Origin: an uncultured Bacteroidales bacterium
Lineage (GTDB): Bacteria > Bacteroidota > Bacteroidia > Bacteroidales > UBA932
NCBI GenBank assembly: GCA_944322565.1
Contig: CALUPG010000008.1
Span: 58,374 to 122,373, forward strand
DNA length: 64,000 nucleotides
Direction: 5' to 3'
The position numbers were made by a program, and so were the translations under genes. Below the pieces are notes generated by a model. It was not told the DNA's origin and did not search any database. It saw only the letters and a list, made by a program, of their open reading frames with translations. Every line of letters starts with the position of its first letter. Position 1 is the first letter of the stretch. Below, piece after piece: positions 50,549 to 59,912 of the stretch.

Positions 50549-51781
50549 ATGGCTGAAAACACGACACCATCCCCGGAAAGGCTGCACATAGTTGTAGTCG
50601 GCAAAAGGAACAGCGGCAAGTCAAGCCTTGTGAATGCTCTCACCGGCCAGGCAGCATCACTCGTATCGGATGTGCCGGGCACGACCACAGACCCTGTAAG
50701 GAAAGCAATAGAAATCCCGGGTGCCGGACCATGCCTTCTCATTGATACGGCCGGATTCGACGACGATGCCTCCGGTCTCGGCGGAAAACGCATAAAAGCC
50801 ACTGAAGCCGCCATTGACAGCGCTGACATTGTCATCTTCATATTCACCGGCGGAGACTCCTGCGAAAGAGAATGGTTCGGAAAAATTTCACTCATGGACA
50901 TTCCGGTGATTCCGACAGTCAATGTCATGCATAAGGGCTGCGGCAATCATGCCTCAGGAAAACAGATGAGTGCCGAAGAAATCACGGGCCGCCCCCCGGT
51001 GATTGTGAATGCCGCCACGGGAGAAGGCAGGGAAAGGCTATTCGGGGCTATCCGGAATATCCGCTGCAAGGAAAACCATCATTCTGTCACAGGAGACCTG
51101 GCAAAAGAAGGAGACCTGGTGATGCTGGTGATGCCTCAGGACAGCGCGGCTCCGGAAGGCAGGCTGATACTCCCGCAGTCAAGGACAATAAGGGAGCTCC
51201 TTGAAAAAAAATGTACTATAGTATGCTGCACACCGGAAGGGATGGAAGCCGCATTGAAGAGCACTGCCGCTGCCCCGCACCTGATAATAACAGACTCACA
51301 GGCTTTTGACACCGCATGGAGACTGAAGCCGGAAAGCAGTCTCATCACCTCCTTCTCAATACTTTTCGCCGCGCTCAAGGGAGATGTGCGGACTTTCCTC
51401 AAAGGAGCGGAGACTCTGGACAGGCTGACATGCCGGTCCAGGATACTGATTGCCGAAGCCTGCACCCACGCCCCGGTCTCCGAAGACATAGGCAGAGTGA
51501 AAATCCCGGCAATGCTCAGGAAAAGATTCGGGGAAGGCATCGGCATTGACATTGTCTCCGGAAAGGATTTTCCGGAAGACCTGACAGTCTACGACCTGAT
51601 AATCCACTGCGGAGCCTGCATGTTCAACCGTAGACTTGTACTCAGCAGAATCAGGGCAGCGGCAGCACAGAATATCCCCATTACGAACTACGGGATGACG
51701 ATGGCATGGGCAGGGGGGATTCTCGGGAAAGTCGCCCTGCCGGATGAAGCCGGTACGCCGGCGCCGGAAAAGAGAGACTGA
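50549..51781 (+). CDS. hydF: [FeFe]-hydrogenase H-cluster maturation GTPase HydF
   Basis: 410 residues from the ATG at 50549, 16 bp after hydG; a longer frame overlapping hydG is not needed. The GTPase domain has VVGKRNSGKSSLVNAL (P-loop 18-25), PGTTTDPVRKA and LIDTAGFDD. After a dimerisation domain, the C-terminal [4Fe-4S] site has Cys and His in EACTHAPV and HCGACMFNRR, the HydF signature. HydF is the scaffold on which the 2Fe subcluster is assembled from HydE and HydG products. It converges on the hydrogenase operon with a 7-bp gap. Confidence 0.94.
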   Translation: MAENTTPSPERLHIVVVGKRNSGKSSLVNALTGQAASLVSDVPGTTTDPVRKAIEIPGAGPCLLIDTAGFDDDASGLGGKRIKATEAAIDSADIVIFIFTGGDSCEREWFGKISLMDIPVIPTVNVMHKGCGNHASGKQMSAEEITGRPPVIVNAATGEGRERLFGAIRNIRCKENHHSVTGDLAKEGDLVMLVMPQDSAAPEGRLILPQSRTIRELLEKKCTIVCCTPEGMEAALKSTAAAPHLIITDSQAFDTAWRLKPESSLITSFSILFAALKGDVRTFLKGAETLDRLTCRSRILIAEACTHAPVSEDIGRVKIPAMLRKRFGEGIGIDIVSGKDFPEDLTVYDLIIHCGACMFNRRLVLSRIRAAAAQNIPITNYGMTMAWAGGILGKVALPDEAGTPAPEKRD

Positions 51782-51794
51782 CCGGGAGTCAGTC
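51776..51794. other. Hairpin spanning the hydF and hydrogenase stop codons
   Basis: GACTGAC-CGGGA-GTCAGTC, a perfect 7-bp stem. It covers both the hydF TGA (51779-51781) and the opposite-strand stop (51789-51791). No T-tract follows on either strand. Confidence 0.55.
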
Positions 51795-52265
51795 CAGTTC
51801 TTCCAGAATGCGCTTTACATCCACGGGCTGCAGACGGCCATATACCTTGTCCCCTATCATGACCACAGGAGCAAGTCCGCAGGCTCCGACGCACCTCAGG
51901 CAGTCAAGGGAGAATTTGCCGTCAGGCGTAGTCTCCCCGACATCGATGCCGAGGACTCTCTTGAACTCTTCAAGAAGCTTTTCGGAGCCCCTCACATAGC
52001 ACGCAGTCCCCATACATACGGAAATCGGATATTTTCCTTTGGCGGTCATGGTGAAGAATGCATAGAAAGTCACCACCCCGTATACTCTGGACACCGGAAT
52101 GCTGAGCCGGCGGGCAATCATGCGCTGCATCTCTTCCGGAAGATAGCCCATGACATGCTGGGCCTCATGAAGTATGTTGATGAGTTCACCCGGATTGTCT
52201 CCATGCGCCTGACAGATGGCATTTACCTTCTCGGCGACATCACAAGGAAGTTTTGTATCTGGCAT
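51789..52265 (-). CDS. [FeFe] hydrogenase NuoE-like subunit (HndA type)
   Basis: 158 residues with a thioredoxin-like [2Fe-2S] fold: the four Cys are in CMGTACYVRG and CLRCVGACGLAP. It corresponds to NuoE/HndA, a small electron-transfer subunit. It is last in the three-gene operon (6 bp after the catalytic subunit), as expected for a trimeric NAD(P)-linked hydrogenase. Confidence 0.93.
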   Translation of the reverse strand: MPDTKLPCDVAEKVNAICQAHGDNPGELINILHEAQHVMGYLPEEMQRMIARRLSIPVSRVYGVVTFYAFFTMTAKGKYPISVCMGTACYVRGSEKLLEEFKRVLGIDVGETTPDGKFSLDCLRCVGACGLAPVVMIGDKVYGRLQPVDVKRILEELD

Positions 52266-52270
52266 ATCTT

Positions 52271-54034
52271 TTATATTGACCGGTTGAAATAATGTGTATG
52301 AAGAAGATGTTCCGCCTTTTCACTCAACGGCTTGCCGAGAAATTCCCGATAAAGGGTCTTTATGAAAGGATTCTCATGGGACTTGCGGATGGTCTTGCCT
52401 GCGTCTTCTTTGTACAGGGCATTCGCCCTTGCATAAAGTACGGCGGAATTGCCGTGGTGCAGAGGCTGCCCTCCTCCACCGATACATCCTCCGGGACAGG
52501 CCATGATTTCAATGGCATGGTATTCATTGCGTCCGTGCCGGATGTCCTCAAGCAGATGCCTGGCATTTCCCAGGCCGTGGGCTATGCCGACCTTGAGTTG
52601 GAAACCGTCCAGGTCCACCGTGGAGCGCCGGACTCCTTCCATACCTCTGACAGCCTGAAAATTGACTGACTTCAAAGTCTTGCCGGTATACAGTTCATAT
52701 ACAGTCCTGAGTGCAGCCTCCATTACGCCTCCCGTAGCCCCGAATATGACTCCGGCACCTGTCGAAGTGCCCAGCGGCTGGTCGAAGTCCATGTCCGGAA
52801 GAAGGGTGAAGCTGATGTTGGCCCTCTTGATGAGACGGGCAAGTTCTCTCGTTGAAATGGAATAGTCGACATCAGGATTGCCGTTTGTCTTGAATTCGTC
52901 TCTGTCACACTCGTATTTCTTTGCAAGACACGGCATTATAGAGACGACAACGAGCTTCTCGCGAGGTATTCCCAGCTGCTCCGCCCACCATGTCTTTGCT
53001 ATGGAGCCGAACATCTGCTGCGGGGATCTGGCCGTGGACGGTATATCCAGAAGGTCAGGGAACTGATGTTCAAAGAAATTCACCCAGGCAGGGCAGCACG
53101 ATGTCAGAATCGGCAGCCTTACGGACTTGTCTCCGTCAAGATATCTCGTGAGCCTGTCGAGCATTTCAGTTCCTTCTTCCATTATTGTCAGGTCAGCGGC
53201 AAAATCTGTGTCAAACACATAGTCGAAGCCGAGCTCCCGCAATGCAGCCACCATCTTGCCGGTCACCAATGTGCCTGGCTGGAGTCCGAATTCCTCCCCT
53301 ATCGCCGCCCTGACGGCAGGAGCAGTCTGCACGATTACAGTCTTGTCCGGGTCCGCCAGGTCTTCCACAAGCCTGTTGGTATGGTCCCTTTCTGTAAGCG
53401 CACCCACCGGACATACGGCAACGCACTGGCCGCAGTATGTGCATTCACTCTCCGACATCATCTTGTCGAACGCAGGGGCGATCGTGGTGTTGAAGCCTCT
53501 CCTTATGGCTCCGAGGGCGCCTACTGTCTGGACTTCGTTGCATACGCTCTCGCACCTGCGGCAGAAGATGCACTTGTCCATATTCCTGACTATGGATGCC
53601 GTCACTTCCCTCTTGCGCGGTGACAGTTCCCCTCCGTTGAACGGCATCTCGCGGATATTGAAGCGCAGGGCCAGATTCTGGAGCTCGCAGTTGCCTGCCT
53701 TCGGGCAGGTGAGGCACTCGTTCGGGTGATCGGACAGTATCAGCTCCGCAACAATCTTCCTGGCATTCATCACGCGCAGAGTGCTTGTCCTCACTGCCAT
53801 TCCGTCCGTGCATCTCGTCGCGCAGGCGGGGGCAAGATTCCTCCTGCCTTCCACTTCCACCACGCATATCCTGCATGATGCCGGATTGTTCTTGATACAG
53901 GTTCCCTTGAGGTCGATGTGGCAGAGAGTAGGAATATCTATGCCGATTTTCTGCGCCGCCTCAAGTATAGTGGTTCCTTCAGGGACCGTCACGAAATGAT
54001 GGTCAATCTGCAGGGTTATCTGTTTGTCGTCCAT
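52271..54034 (-). CDS. [FeFe] hydrogenase catalytic subunit (HndD type)
   Basis: 587 residues. From the N-terminus: [2Fe-2S] domain (CHIDLKGTC...CRICVVEVEG), His/Cys [4Fe-4S] ligand (HPNECLTCPKAGNCELQ), two ferredoxin clusters (CIFCRRCESVC and CTYCGQCVAVCP), then the H-domain with motifs TSCCPAWV, MPCLAKKYE and MACPGGCIGGGG (L1, L2, L3). A complete group A catalytic subunit with an accessory-cluster chain. It reduces protons or oxidises H2 using the Fe-Fe H-cluster. HydG and HydF for its maturation are adjacent; HydE is not. Confidence 0.96.
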   Translation of the reverse strand: MDDKQITLQIDHHFVTVPEGTTILEAAQKIGIDIPTLCHIDLKGTCIKNNPASCRICVVEVEGRRNLAPACATRCTDGMAVRTSTLRVMNARKIVAELILSDHPNECLTCPKAGNCELQNLALRFNIREMPFNGGELSPRKREVTASIVRNMDKCIFCRRCESVCNEVQTVGALGAIRRGFNTTIAPAFDKMMSESECTYCGQCVAVCPVGALTERDHTNRLVEDLADPDKTVIVQTAPAVRAAIGEEFGLQPGTLVTGKMVAALRELGFDYVFDTDFAADLTIMEEGTEMLDRLTRYLDGDKSVRLPILTSCCPAWVNFFEHQFPDLLDIPSTARSPQQMFGSIAKTWWAEQLGIPREKLVVVSIMPCLAKKYECDRDEFKTNGNPDVDYSISTRELARLIKRANISFTLLPDMDFDQPLGTSTGAGVIFGATGGVMEAALRTVYELYTGKTLKSVNFQAVRGMEGVRRSTVDLDGFQLKVGIAHGLGNARHLLEDIRHGRNEYHAIEIMACPGGCIGGGGQPLHHGNSAVLYARANALYKEDAGKTIRKSHENPFIKTLYREFLGKPLSEKAEHLLHTHYFNRSI

Positions 54035-54055
54035 AATGGCTTCGTATGTAGTTAG

Positions 54056-55963
54056 CTAATTCACTGATATCGCCTTGAACTTGCACCGCGCCATGCACAT
54101 TCCGCAGCGGATGCAGTTGTTCGGATTGATTATATGCGGCTTGCGCACATCCCCTATGATGGCATCTGCCGGGCAGTTCTTCGCGCACAGGTGGCAGCCG
54201 ATGCAGAGCGAAGGATTGATGCTGTATGTCAGAAGCGCCTTGCACTGCCTGGCCCGGCACTTGTGGTCCCGGACATGCTCAAGATACTCGTCATAGAAAT
54301 TGTTGAGTGTGGAAAGCACAGGATTCGGCGATGTCTGACCAAGTCCGCAGAGGGCGGTGTCCTTTATCACTTTCCCCAGGACAGAAAGTGTCTTCAGGTC
54401 TTCCTCTGTGCCGCGCCCTCCGGTAATCTTGTCCAGGGTCTCCAGCAGACGCTTGTTGCCGATTCTGCATGGAGTGCATTTCCCGCATGATTCTTCGACA
54501 GTGAAGTCCAGATAGAACCGTGCCACCGAGACCATGCAGTCGTCCTCGTCCATCACTATCATTCCGCCTGACCCCATCATGGAGCCTTCGGCAAGAAGGC
54601 TGTCGAAGTCAATAGGTATGTCAAGATGCTTTTCCGTGAGGCATCCGCCTGACGGTCCTCCGGTCTGGACGGCCTTGAATTTCTTTCCGCCCTTGATGCC
54701 GCCGCCAATCTCATAGATGACCTCGCGGAGTGTCGTCCCCATCGGCACCTCTATGAGTCCCACATTGTTGATTTTGCCGGCAAGGGCGAATACCTTTGTT
54801 CCTTTGGATTTCTCCGTGCCGATTGAGGCGAACCAGTCAGCCCCTCTTGTAAGTATCACAGGAATATTTGCGAATGTCTCGACATTGTTGACATTAGTCG
54901 GCTTGCCGAGATATCCGGATTCTGCCGGGAAAGGAGGCTTCATGGTAGGTTCTCCCCTCTTGCCTTCCATAGAATGTATGAGGGCAGTCTCCTCTCCGCA
55001 GACAAAGGCCCCGGCACCGTACCTTATCTCAATGTCAAAGCTGAATCCGCTTCCGAGGATATTGTCTCCGAGAAGGCCCCATTCCCTGGCCTGGCCTATG
55101 GCAGTCTTGAGACGATGTATAGCCAGAGGATATTCGGCGCGGATGTACACAAGACCTTTTGACGAGCCGATGGAATATCCGCATATTGCCATTGCCTCAA
55201 CGATAGAATGCGGGTCGCCCTCCATGATAGAACGGTCCATGAAGGCCCCGGGGTCCCCTTCGTCAGCATTGCAGACAACATATTTGACATCCGAGACACT
55301 TTTGCGTGCAAACCCCCATTTCACTCCGGTAGGAAAGCCTCCGCCTCCGCGGCCCCTGAGCCCGGAGCGTCTGACTTCTTCTATGACATCGTCAGGTTTT
55401 CTCTGCAATATGCTTGTGGCCAGAGCGAAATACCCGTCTCTGGCAATGTATTCCTCTATATTCTCGGGATCTATGAATCCACAGTTTCTCAGTGCCACCC
55501 GCTTCTGCTTGCGGTAGAAATCCATGTGCTTTGAGTCACTGACGCTCTGTCCCGTCTTCGGGTCGACATAGAGCAGGCGCTCCACCCGTCGGCCTCCTAT
55601 GATATGCTCGCAAACAATGTCATGGGCATCATCCGGAGTCACCTGTGTATAGAATGTGTTGTCCGGGATAATCTTGACCACAGGTCCCTTTTCGCAGAAG
55701 CCGAAACATCCCGTAGTGATGACATCAACCTTGTCGGAGAGTCCCCTGTCTTGAAGAAGTTCCTTGATTTTATCGCAGATGAGATGGCTCAAGGAGGCTT
55801 TGCAACCAGTGCCTCCGCAGATCAGAACCTGCATGTGACTTGTGCCGGCATCAAGACCGCTGCTGTGCACGCCGGTGGACTTGTCGCTCTGTTCCCGCAG
55901 GAAAAGTTTCTTCGCGGCAGCAGTCCTGACGGCTTTCAGATCCTCAATTGTCAGTACTTTCAT
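54056..55963 (-). CDS. [FeFe] hydrogenase NuoF-like flavoprotein subunit (HndC type)
   Basis: 635 residues: an N-terminal thioredoxin-like [2Fe-2S] region (CGGTGCKAS...CFGFCEKGP), the FMN/NAD module of NuoF (LRGRGGGGFPTGVKWG, then VCNADEGDPGAFMDR), the [4Fe-4S] loop SCGKCTPCRIG, and a C-terminal ferredoxin domain with two clusters (CIGCHLCAKNCP, CIRCGMCMARC). It binds NAD(H) and FMN; in trimeric hydrogenases it can bifurcate electrons from NADH and ferredoxin. It is first in the operon. Bifurcation here is inference from subunit make-up. Confidence 0.94.
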   Translation of the reverse strand: MKVLTIEDLKAVRTAAAKKLFLREQSDKSTGVHSSGLDAGTSHMQVLICGGTGCKASLSHLICDKIKELLQDRGLSDKVDVITTGCFGFCEKGPVVKIIPDNTFYTQVTPDDAHDIVCEHIIGGRRVERLLYVDPKTGQSVSDSKHMDFYRKQKRVALRNCGFIDPENIEEYIARDGYFALATSILQRKPDDVIEEVRRSGLRGRGGGGFPTGVKWGFARKSVSDVKYVVCNADEGDPGAFMDRSIMEGDPHSIVEAMAICGYSIGSSKGLVYIRAEYPLAIHRLKTAIGQAREWGLLGDNILGSGFSFDIEIRYGAGAFVCGEETALIHSMEGKRGEPTMKPPFPAESGYLGKPTNVNNVETFANIPVILTRGADWFASIGTEKSKGTKVFALAGKINNVGLIEVPMGTTLREVIYEIGGGIKGGKKFKAVQTGGPSGGCLTEKHLDIPIDFDSLLAEGSMMGSGGMIVMDEDDCMVSVARFYLDFTVEESCGKCTPCRIGNKRLLETLDKITGGRGTEEDLKTLSVLGKVIKDTALCGLGQTSPNPVLSTLNNFYDEYLEHVRDHKCRARQCKALLTYSINPSLCIGCHLCAKNCPADAIIGDVRKPHIINPNNCIRCGMCMARCKFKAISVN

Positions 55964-55988
55964 TAGTGTTATGTGATTAGAGCGGAAA

Positions 55989-55996
55989 CAAAGTTA
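55989..55996 (-). promoter_or_regulatory. -7 box for hydrogenase operon
   Basis: The minus strand reads TAACTTTG, a perfect TAnnTTTG, 25 bp upstream of the hndC-type ATG. No -33 TTTG at 19 bp. Confidence 0.5.
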
Positions 55997-56083
55997 ATGA
56001 AAGATTTCAGATTTCATAGAGACAACGCATATTTTTATATATGCAATGGCGGTTCTATTTATGGAAGTTATATATTATGGAGG

Positions 56084-56148
56084 TCCAACGGCCGTAATTT
56101 TCCCACAAAAGTGTGCCCGACAGCATTTTCAAATTGCCGACGGCCGTG
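56084..56148 (+). repeat. Diverged copy of palindromic intergenic repeat
   Basis: About 80% identical over about 65 bp to 62297-62361, in the same orientation; most differences are transitions. It shares the blocks ATTTTCCC, CAAAAGTGTG and GCATTTTCAAATTGCC, flanked by the CGGCCG core. Confidence 0.75.
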
Positions 56149-56254
56149 AAAATACAGGAAAATCACGCCAGATGGAGTCCAAAATACGCTCCACCGGGCG
56201 CGGTATACACTTCAGACGGAATATGCAAAAAAATTGATAATCATTCATTGAGCC

Positions 56255-56355
56255 AGAGGCATGAGGATATTGACGGCGTGGCCGCCCGTGGCCTCGTGAA
56301 CGGGAGGGGCCCGCCTGCGGCGGGAGGGATTTACCGTCAATACCCTCATGTCTCT
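56255..56355. repeat. Long imperfect inverted repeat
   Basis: The 22-nt arms 56255-56276 and 56334-56355 pair at 20 of 22 positions; the 57-nt centre is GC-rich and itself folds (GGGCCCGCC, GGCGGGAGGG). It lies 65 bp from the sialidase stop and could form a stable transcript end or a small mobile repeat. Confidence 0.7.
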
Positions 56356-56419
56356 GAATAATTCTTCATGTCATTAAATAATAATAATGACATCAGGGAT
56401 ACTTTCTGCAGATAATCTT

Positions 56420-58255
56420 CTACTCATCTGAAGAAACAATGTCGGCAATCCTGACTGTCTGGAACACAAGCTGCGAGACACTTCCCTCATAAAGAATGCC
56501 CACTGTCCCGGAATCAACCATCGTGAGGCAGGAATACCCCCAGCCTTCCTCCTCGTCAAGCAGCAGGGAATTCTCCGGCAGCCATGTAAGCCCCCCGTCC
56601 AGACTGGCCTTGATTGTGATATGGTTGCGGCCCTTGACTGTATCAGGGTTGGAGAAGAGCAGGATGTCCCGGCCGAGGACATTGTCTTCAGCATCCACCT
56701 GCAGCAACCCTGCCATGCAGACGGGCTCCCTCAGCTGTTCGGAAGAAGGATGCACGGTCCAGGTCCGCCCGAGGTCTTCAGTCGTGCATACGATTCTGCC
56801 TGTCCCCCGGTTGTTCCTCATGTTGAGCATCACAACTCCCGGAGCCACTTCTGCGGCCTGGGATTCTGTCGTATTGGTCCAGGCATGTCCGTGACAATGC
56901 CAGGTCTGCCCATGGTCAAGGCTGTACATGATGCCTGCATTCGGCACCCTGTCCGGTCCCACATACTGTATCGGAAAGACGAGCGTGCCGTCGGACATGC
57001 AGATGCCGCGGCCCGGTCCCTGAAGAGTAAAACGCCATTCCTCCGCCTTGACCTGCCTGGTGACATTCCGCGGCTCCGACCATGTCTTTCCGTCGTCTTT
57101 GCTGCTTACCATCATCAGCTGCGCAGTGGTTTCCGGCCTGAATCCGTCACCGACCTGATTCCACGCCCTGTCATTTCCGAGCCCGTGAGTCCAGACTGCC
57201 ACTACAAAGATTTCGCCTGTATTCTCATCCACAAGCACAGAAGGGTCGCCGATTCCGTTCTGGGCATCGGGCAGTCCTCCCCAACGGCCCATGTCCATGA
57301 TTATTCTCATCTTCTCCCAAGTCCGGCCGCCGTCGGTACTGCGGCTCATCCCTACATCAATGTCTTCCTGAAGGTCAAGCGAAGTATGGTGACGGACATC
57401 ATAGACGGCAATGAGGGTACCTGAAGGAGTAGTCACCAGCCCGGGAATCCGGAATGAAAAGACCCCGTCATCCCCATGGTCGCGCAAAGCCTCGGCAAGG
57501 CGGTGCTCAGCACAGCCCTCCTGCTCCAGGGATACCGGACATCTGCCTGCATCCGCTCCGGCGGAAGTCTTTCGCGAGAGTGTCAGTTCATCTACTGACA
57601 GACAATATACGGACGACATGTCCTCAACATGCCGTGGATCCACAGAAACACTGACATAGAACCAGTTGTCCCCCTTGACAAGAGGCTGTCGGGCGGAAAG
57701 GCTCATTCTGAAGACATCGCCGGACTCCGGCTTTCCCCCAACCCCCGGTTTGCCGGAGACATATTCCGCATCTTTGGACGAAGGACGGACCGAGCACAGC
57801 TCCAAGGCATAATGGGGATCCGCATACAGCATCTGCTGCGACCCGGTCTGTGAAACAAGCGTCCTCATTGCAAAAGAAGTCGTCCTGGAATGGATGGCGG
57901 ACATAGTGCCTGTATACATGAGCCTGACATTTCTGACCGCCTTACGGGGAAGGCCGGAGAGAGTGAGGCAGACTTCATCAAGCACGGCAGGCCCGGATGA
58001 AGCGGCATTTGCGGGGTCCGTCCCCCCGGAATCATTGTCAATATGTATTTCGGCCACGACATTGAAATCCCTGCCGACGACGGTAGGAACGCAAAGGTGC
58101 CTCACATCAGCAGCAATACACCGGGATTCTTGCTCTCCGGCCCCGGAAGTGCCGTAATAATTGTCATGGGCGCCTCCGGCCGCAGGAATGGCAGTCATGA
58201 AATACAAGGCAAAGGCAAGCGGCAAAAGACTTTTTGCAGTCATAGCGTGTGTCAT
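56420..58255 (-). CDS. nanH: Exported sialidase (GH33)
   Basis: 611 residues from the ATG at 58253-58255; a second ATG at 58241-58243 gives a tidier signal peptide. After the signal (LLPLAFALYFMTAIPAAGGA) comes an N-terminal beta domain of about 190 residues typical of Bacteroides sialidases, then the six-bladed propeller with FRIPGLVTTPSG and five Asp boxes (STDGGRTW, SKDDGKTW, SLDHGQTW, TEDLGRTW, SLDGGLTW). It releases terminal sialic acids from host glycans in the periplasm or outside. No sialic-acid catabolism genes are nearby. Hydrophilic inserts are present in the N-terminal domain. Confidence 0.93.
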   Translation of the reverse strand: MTHAMTAKSLLPLAFALYFMTAIPAAGGAHDNYYGTSGAGEQESRCIAADVRHLCVPTVVGRDFNVVAEIHIDNDSGGTDPANAASSGPAVLDEVCLTLSGLPRKAVRNVRLMYTGTMSAIHSRTTSFAMRTLVSQTGSQQMLYADPHYALELCSVRPSSKDAEYVSGKPGVGGKPESGDVFRMSLSARQPLVKGDNWFYVSVSVDPRHVEDMSSVYCLSVDELTLSRKTSAGADAGRCPVSLEQEGCAEHRLAEALRDHGDDGVFSFRIPGLVTTPSGTLIAVYDVRHHTSLDLQEDIDVGMSRSTDGGRTWEKMRIIMDMGRWGGLPDAQNGIGDPSVLVDENTGEIFVVAVWTHGLGNDRAWNQVGDGFRPETTAQLMMVSSKDDGKTWSEPRNVTRQVKAEEWRFTLQGPGRGICMSDGTLVFPIQYVGPDRVPNAGIMYSLDHGQTWHCHGHAWTNTTESQAAEVAPGVVMLNMRNNRGTGRIVCTTEDLGRTWTVHPSSEQLREPVCMAGLLQVDAEDNVLGRDILLFSNPDTVKGRNHITIKASLDGGLTWLPENSLLLDEEEGWGYSCLTMVDSGTVGILYEGSVSQLVFQTVRIADIVSSDE

Positions 58256-58332
58256 CAATTATTGTTAGAGTCATTAATGTACGGCATATACCCAATCTGC
58301 GGGTACAATGATGCCGCAGCCATAAAGATAGG

Positions 58333-58374
58333 CAAAAAAAAGAAACGGACAGCAGGCCGCCGTCCGTTTCTTGA
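58333..58374 (-). terminator. rpmE2 terminator
   Basis: On the minus strand AAGAAACGGAC and GTCCGTTTCTT form a perfect 11-bp stem with a GC-rich loop, followed by TTTTTTG. It lies 46 bp after the L31 stop. Confidence 0.9.
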
Positions 58375-58419
58375 TTTTATGTCGTCTCAGAATGTTTTCT
58401 GAACTTGCAGAACAAAAGA

Positions 58420-58671
58420 CTATTTCTTCTTGTTGCTGTATCTCTGGTAGAACTTGTCCACGCGTCCTGCTGTGTCAACAAGCTTCATCTTGCCTGTATA
58501 GAACGGGTGAGAAGTATTTGAAATTTCGACCTTTACCACAGGATACTCCACTCCGTTTACTTCGAGAGTCTCCCTTGTGCCGGCGCATGAGCGTGTGATG
58601 AACACCTCATCGTTTGACATATCCTTGAAAGCTACAAGACGGTAGTTTTCGGGATGAATTCCTTTTTTCAT
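58420..58671 (-). CDS. rpmE2: 50S ribosomal protein L31 type B
   Basis: 83 residues, Cys-poor (one Cys in RSCAG) and lacking the paired CxxC zinc ligands, so the type B form. MKKGIHPENYRLVAFKDMS and SHPFYTGKMKLVDTAGRVDK are the family blocks. It is a single-gene unit with a strong terminator. Confidence 0.95.
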   Translation of the reverse strand: MKKGIHPENYRLVAFKDMSNDEVFITRSCAGTRETLEVNGVEYPVVKVEISNTSHPFYTGKMKLVDTAGRVDKFYQRYSNKKK

Positions 58672-58844
58672 GACTCTATTAAAATTATATTAAACTGTTT
58701 GTATTCATTTTGGGGTTGCAAATGTATTCCAATATCTGCAGATTTCCAAATTTATACAGAAAAAACTACATCTATACAGAAAAAACTCCTGAAAATCGCA
58801 TAAAGTCCATGCTCCGGATTCTGTGGCCGGGGGTCGGGACGCAA

Positions 58845-59912
58845 TCATTTGATCCTGTACGGCTGGTCATCATACAGAAGATATTTCTTGGCTTTTCTTA
58901 TCCACTTCTGCTCCTCTACCTTGACGTGCTCCCGCATTTCCTCTGCGGTACACTTGCCGTCAATATATGAAAGCAGTACCGGATCCGCCAGCCTGGCTTC
59001 AAAGTCCCCGAGAATCTCAAATCTGGAATACCTCTCCCTGAAATACCGCATAAGCTGCAGAGTATGCAACAGAGAATGATATTCGGCGCCAGGCTCAAGG
59101 ATTATCTGATAGCCCGAGCATTCCTCACCTGCATAAAGCCCGCAGACAGGGATAAATGTACATGGTCGCATAAGCACTCCTGCAGGAATAGGAAGCGGTT
59201 CATATGAGCCGGTCTTCACAAACGGAGCTCCTATGAACTCGTATGGTCTGGCAGTCCCGATGCCGGGAGTTATATTGGTACAACTCCACAGGGCTCCCCC
59301 GCTGTACATGTCACAGGTGAAAAGCCCCGGGATATCGGGAGCCGGGGGTATGGTCCACGGCATAATCTGCTTGCCGGCAGCAGTCACACGGGCCGAAATG
59401 ACATGCAGAGGATATTTCGCACCTATTTCCGAATGATACAGACCGGCAAGTTCCCCGAGCGTAAGTCCATGCCGGTGAGCCACCCTCGGGACATGAGGCT
59501 CTGACACCGAAGCAGGGACAGTGCCCTCAACAGCCCGTCCAGCCGGATTCAGATGATCAACTACATATATTGAAGGGGCGTCATCTCCAAGAGTCTTCAT
59601 TCCGTCCATCAGCCGGAAAAGGTCCCGGGAATAATTGAAATACCTTGAGCCGGCATCCTGAAATTCGACGACGACTGCGTCCAAGTCCCTTACGGCTTCA
59701 AGTTGAAATTCGACATGTCCCGTCCCAGGTATCTTTCCGGAATCATCAGGCACGAACAAAGCATCAAGATTTCCCCGTTCGCTGAAAATCTCATGCACAT
59801 ACCGGCCTTTGTCCGGGACCCAGCTGCTTTGTGTACAGAAGCAGCCGACACGGCCCTCCACAAGGGCCTTGTCCATCTGATCTTCAAGCGGAGTTGTCCT
59901 GAATGAGAACAT
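58845..59912 (-). CDS. namZ: NamZ-type exo-beta-N-acetylmuramidase (DUF1343/GH171)
   Basis: 355 residues of the DUF1343 family, whose characterised member NamZ removes terminal MurNAc from peptidoglycan fragments. Recognisable parts: VVEFQDAGSRYFNYSRDLF, YVVDHLNPAGRAVEGT, RHGLTLGELAGLY and the C-terminal LLSYIDGKCTAEE. No signal peptide is present, so this copy looks cytoplasmic, whereas many family members are exported. Its start overlaps the glmM stop by one base (TAATG), coupling a muramyl-recycling hydrolase with the enzyme making GlcN-1-P. Confidence 0.88.
   Translation of the reverse strand: MFSFRTTPLEDQMDKALVEGRVGCFCTQSSWVPDKGRYVHEIFSERGNLDALFVPDDSGKIPGTGHVEFQLEAVRDLDAVVVEFQDAGSRYFNYSRDLFRLMDGMKTLGDDAPSIYVVDHLNPAGRAVEGTVPASVSEPHVPRVAHRHGLTLGELAGLYHSEIGAKYPLHVISARVTAAGKQIMPWTIPPAPDIPGLFTCDMYSGGALWSCTNITPGIGTARPYEFIGAPFVKTGSYEPLPIPAGVLMRPCTFIPVCGLYAGEECSGYQIILEPGAEYHSLLHTLQLMRYFRERYSRFEILGDFEARLADPVLLSYIDGKCTAEEMREHVKVEEQKWIRKAKKYLLYDDQPYRIK

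Larger units (their letters stand above)
55997..56419. other. Gene-free region with repeats between hydrogenase and sialidase
   Basis: No credible coding frame. It holds one diverged member of the GC-rich palindromic repeat (56084-56148) and a long inverted repeat (56255-56355). The flanks are A/T-rich. Confidence 0.6.
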
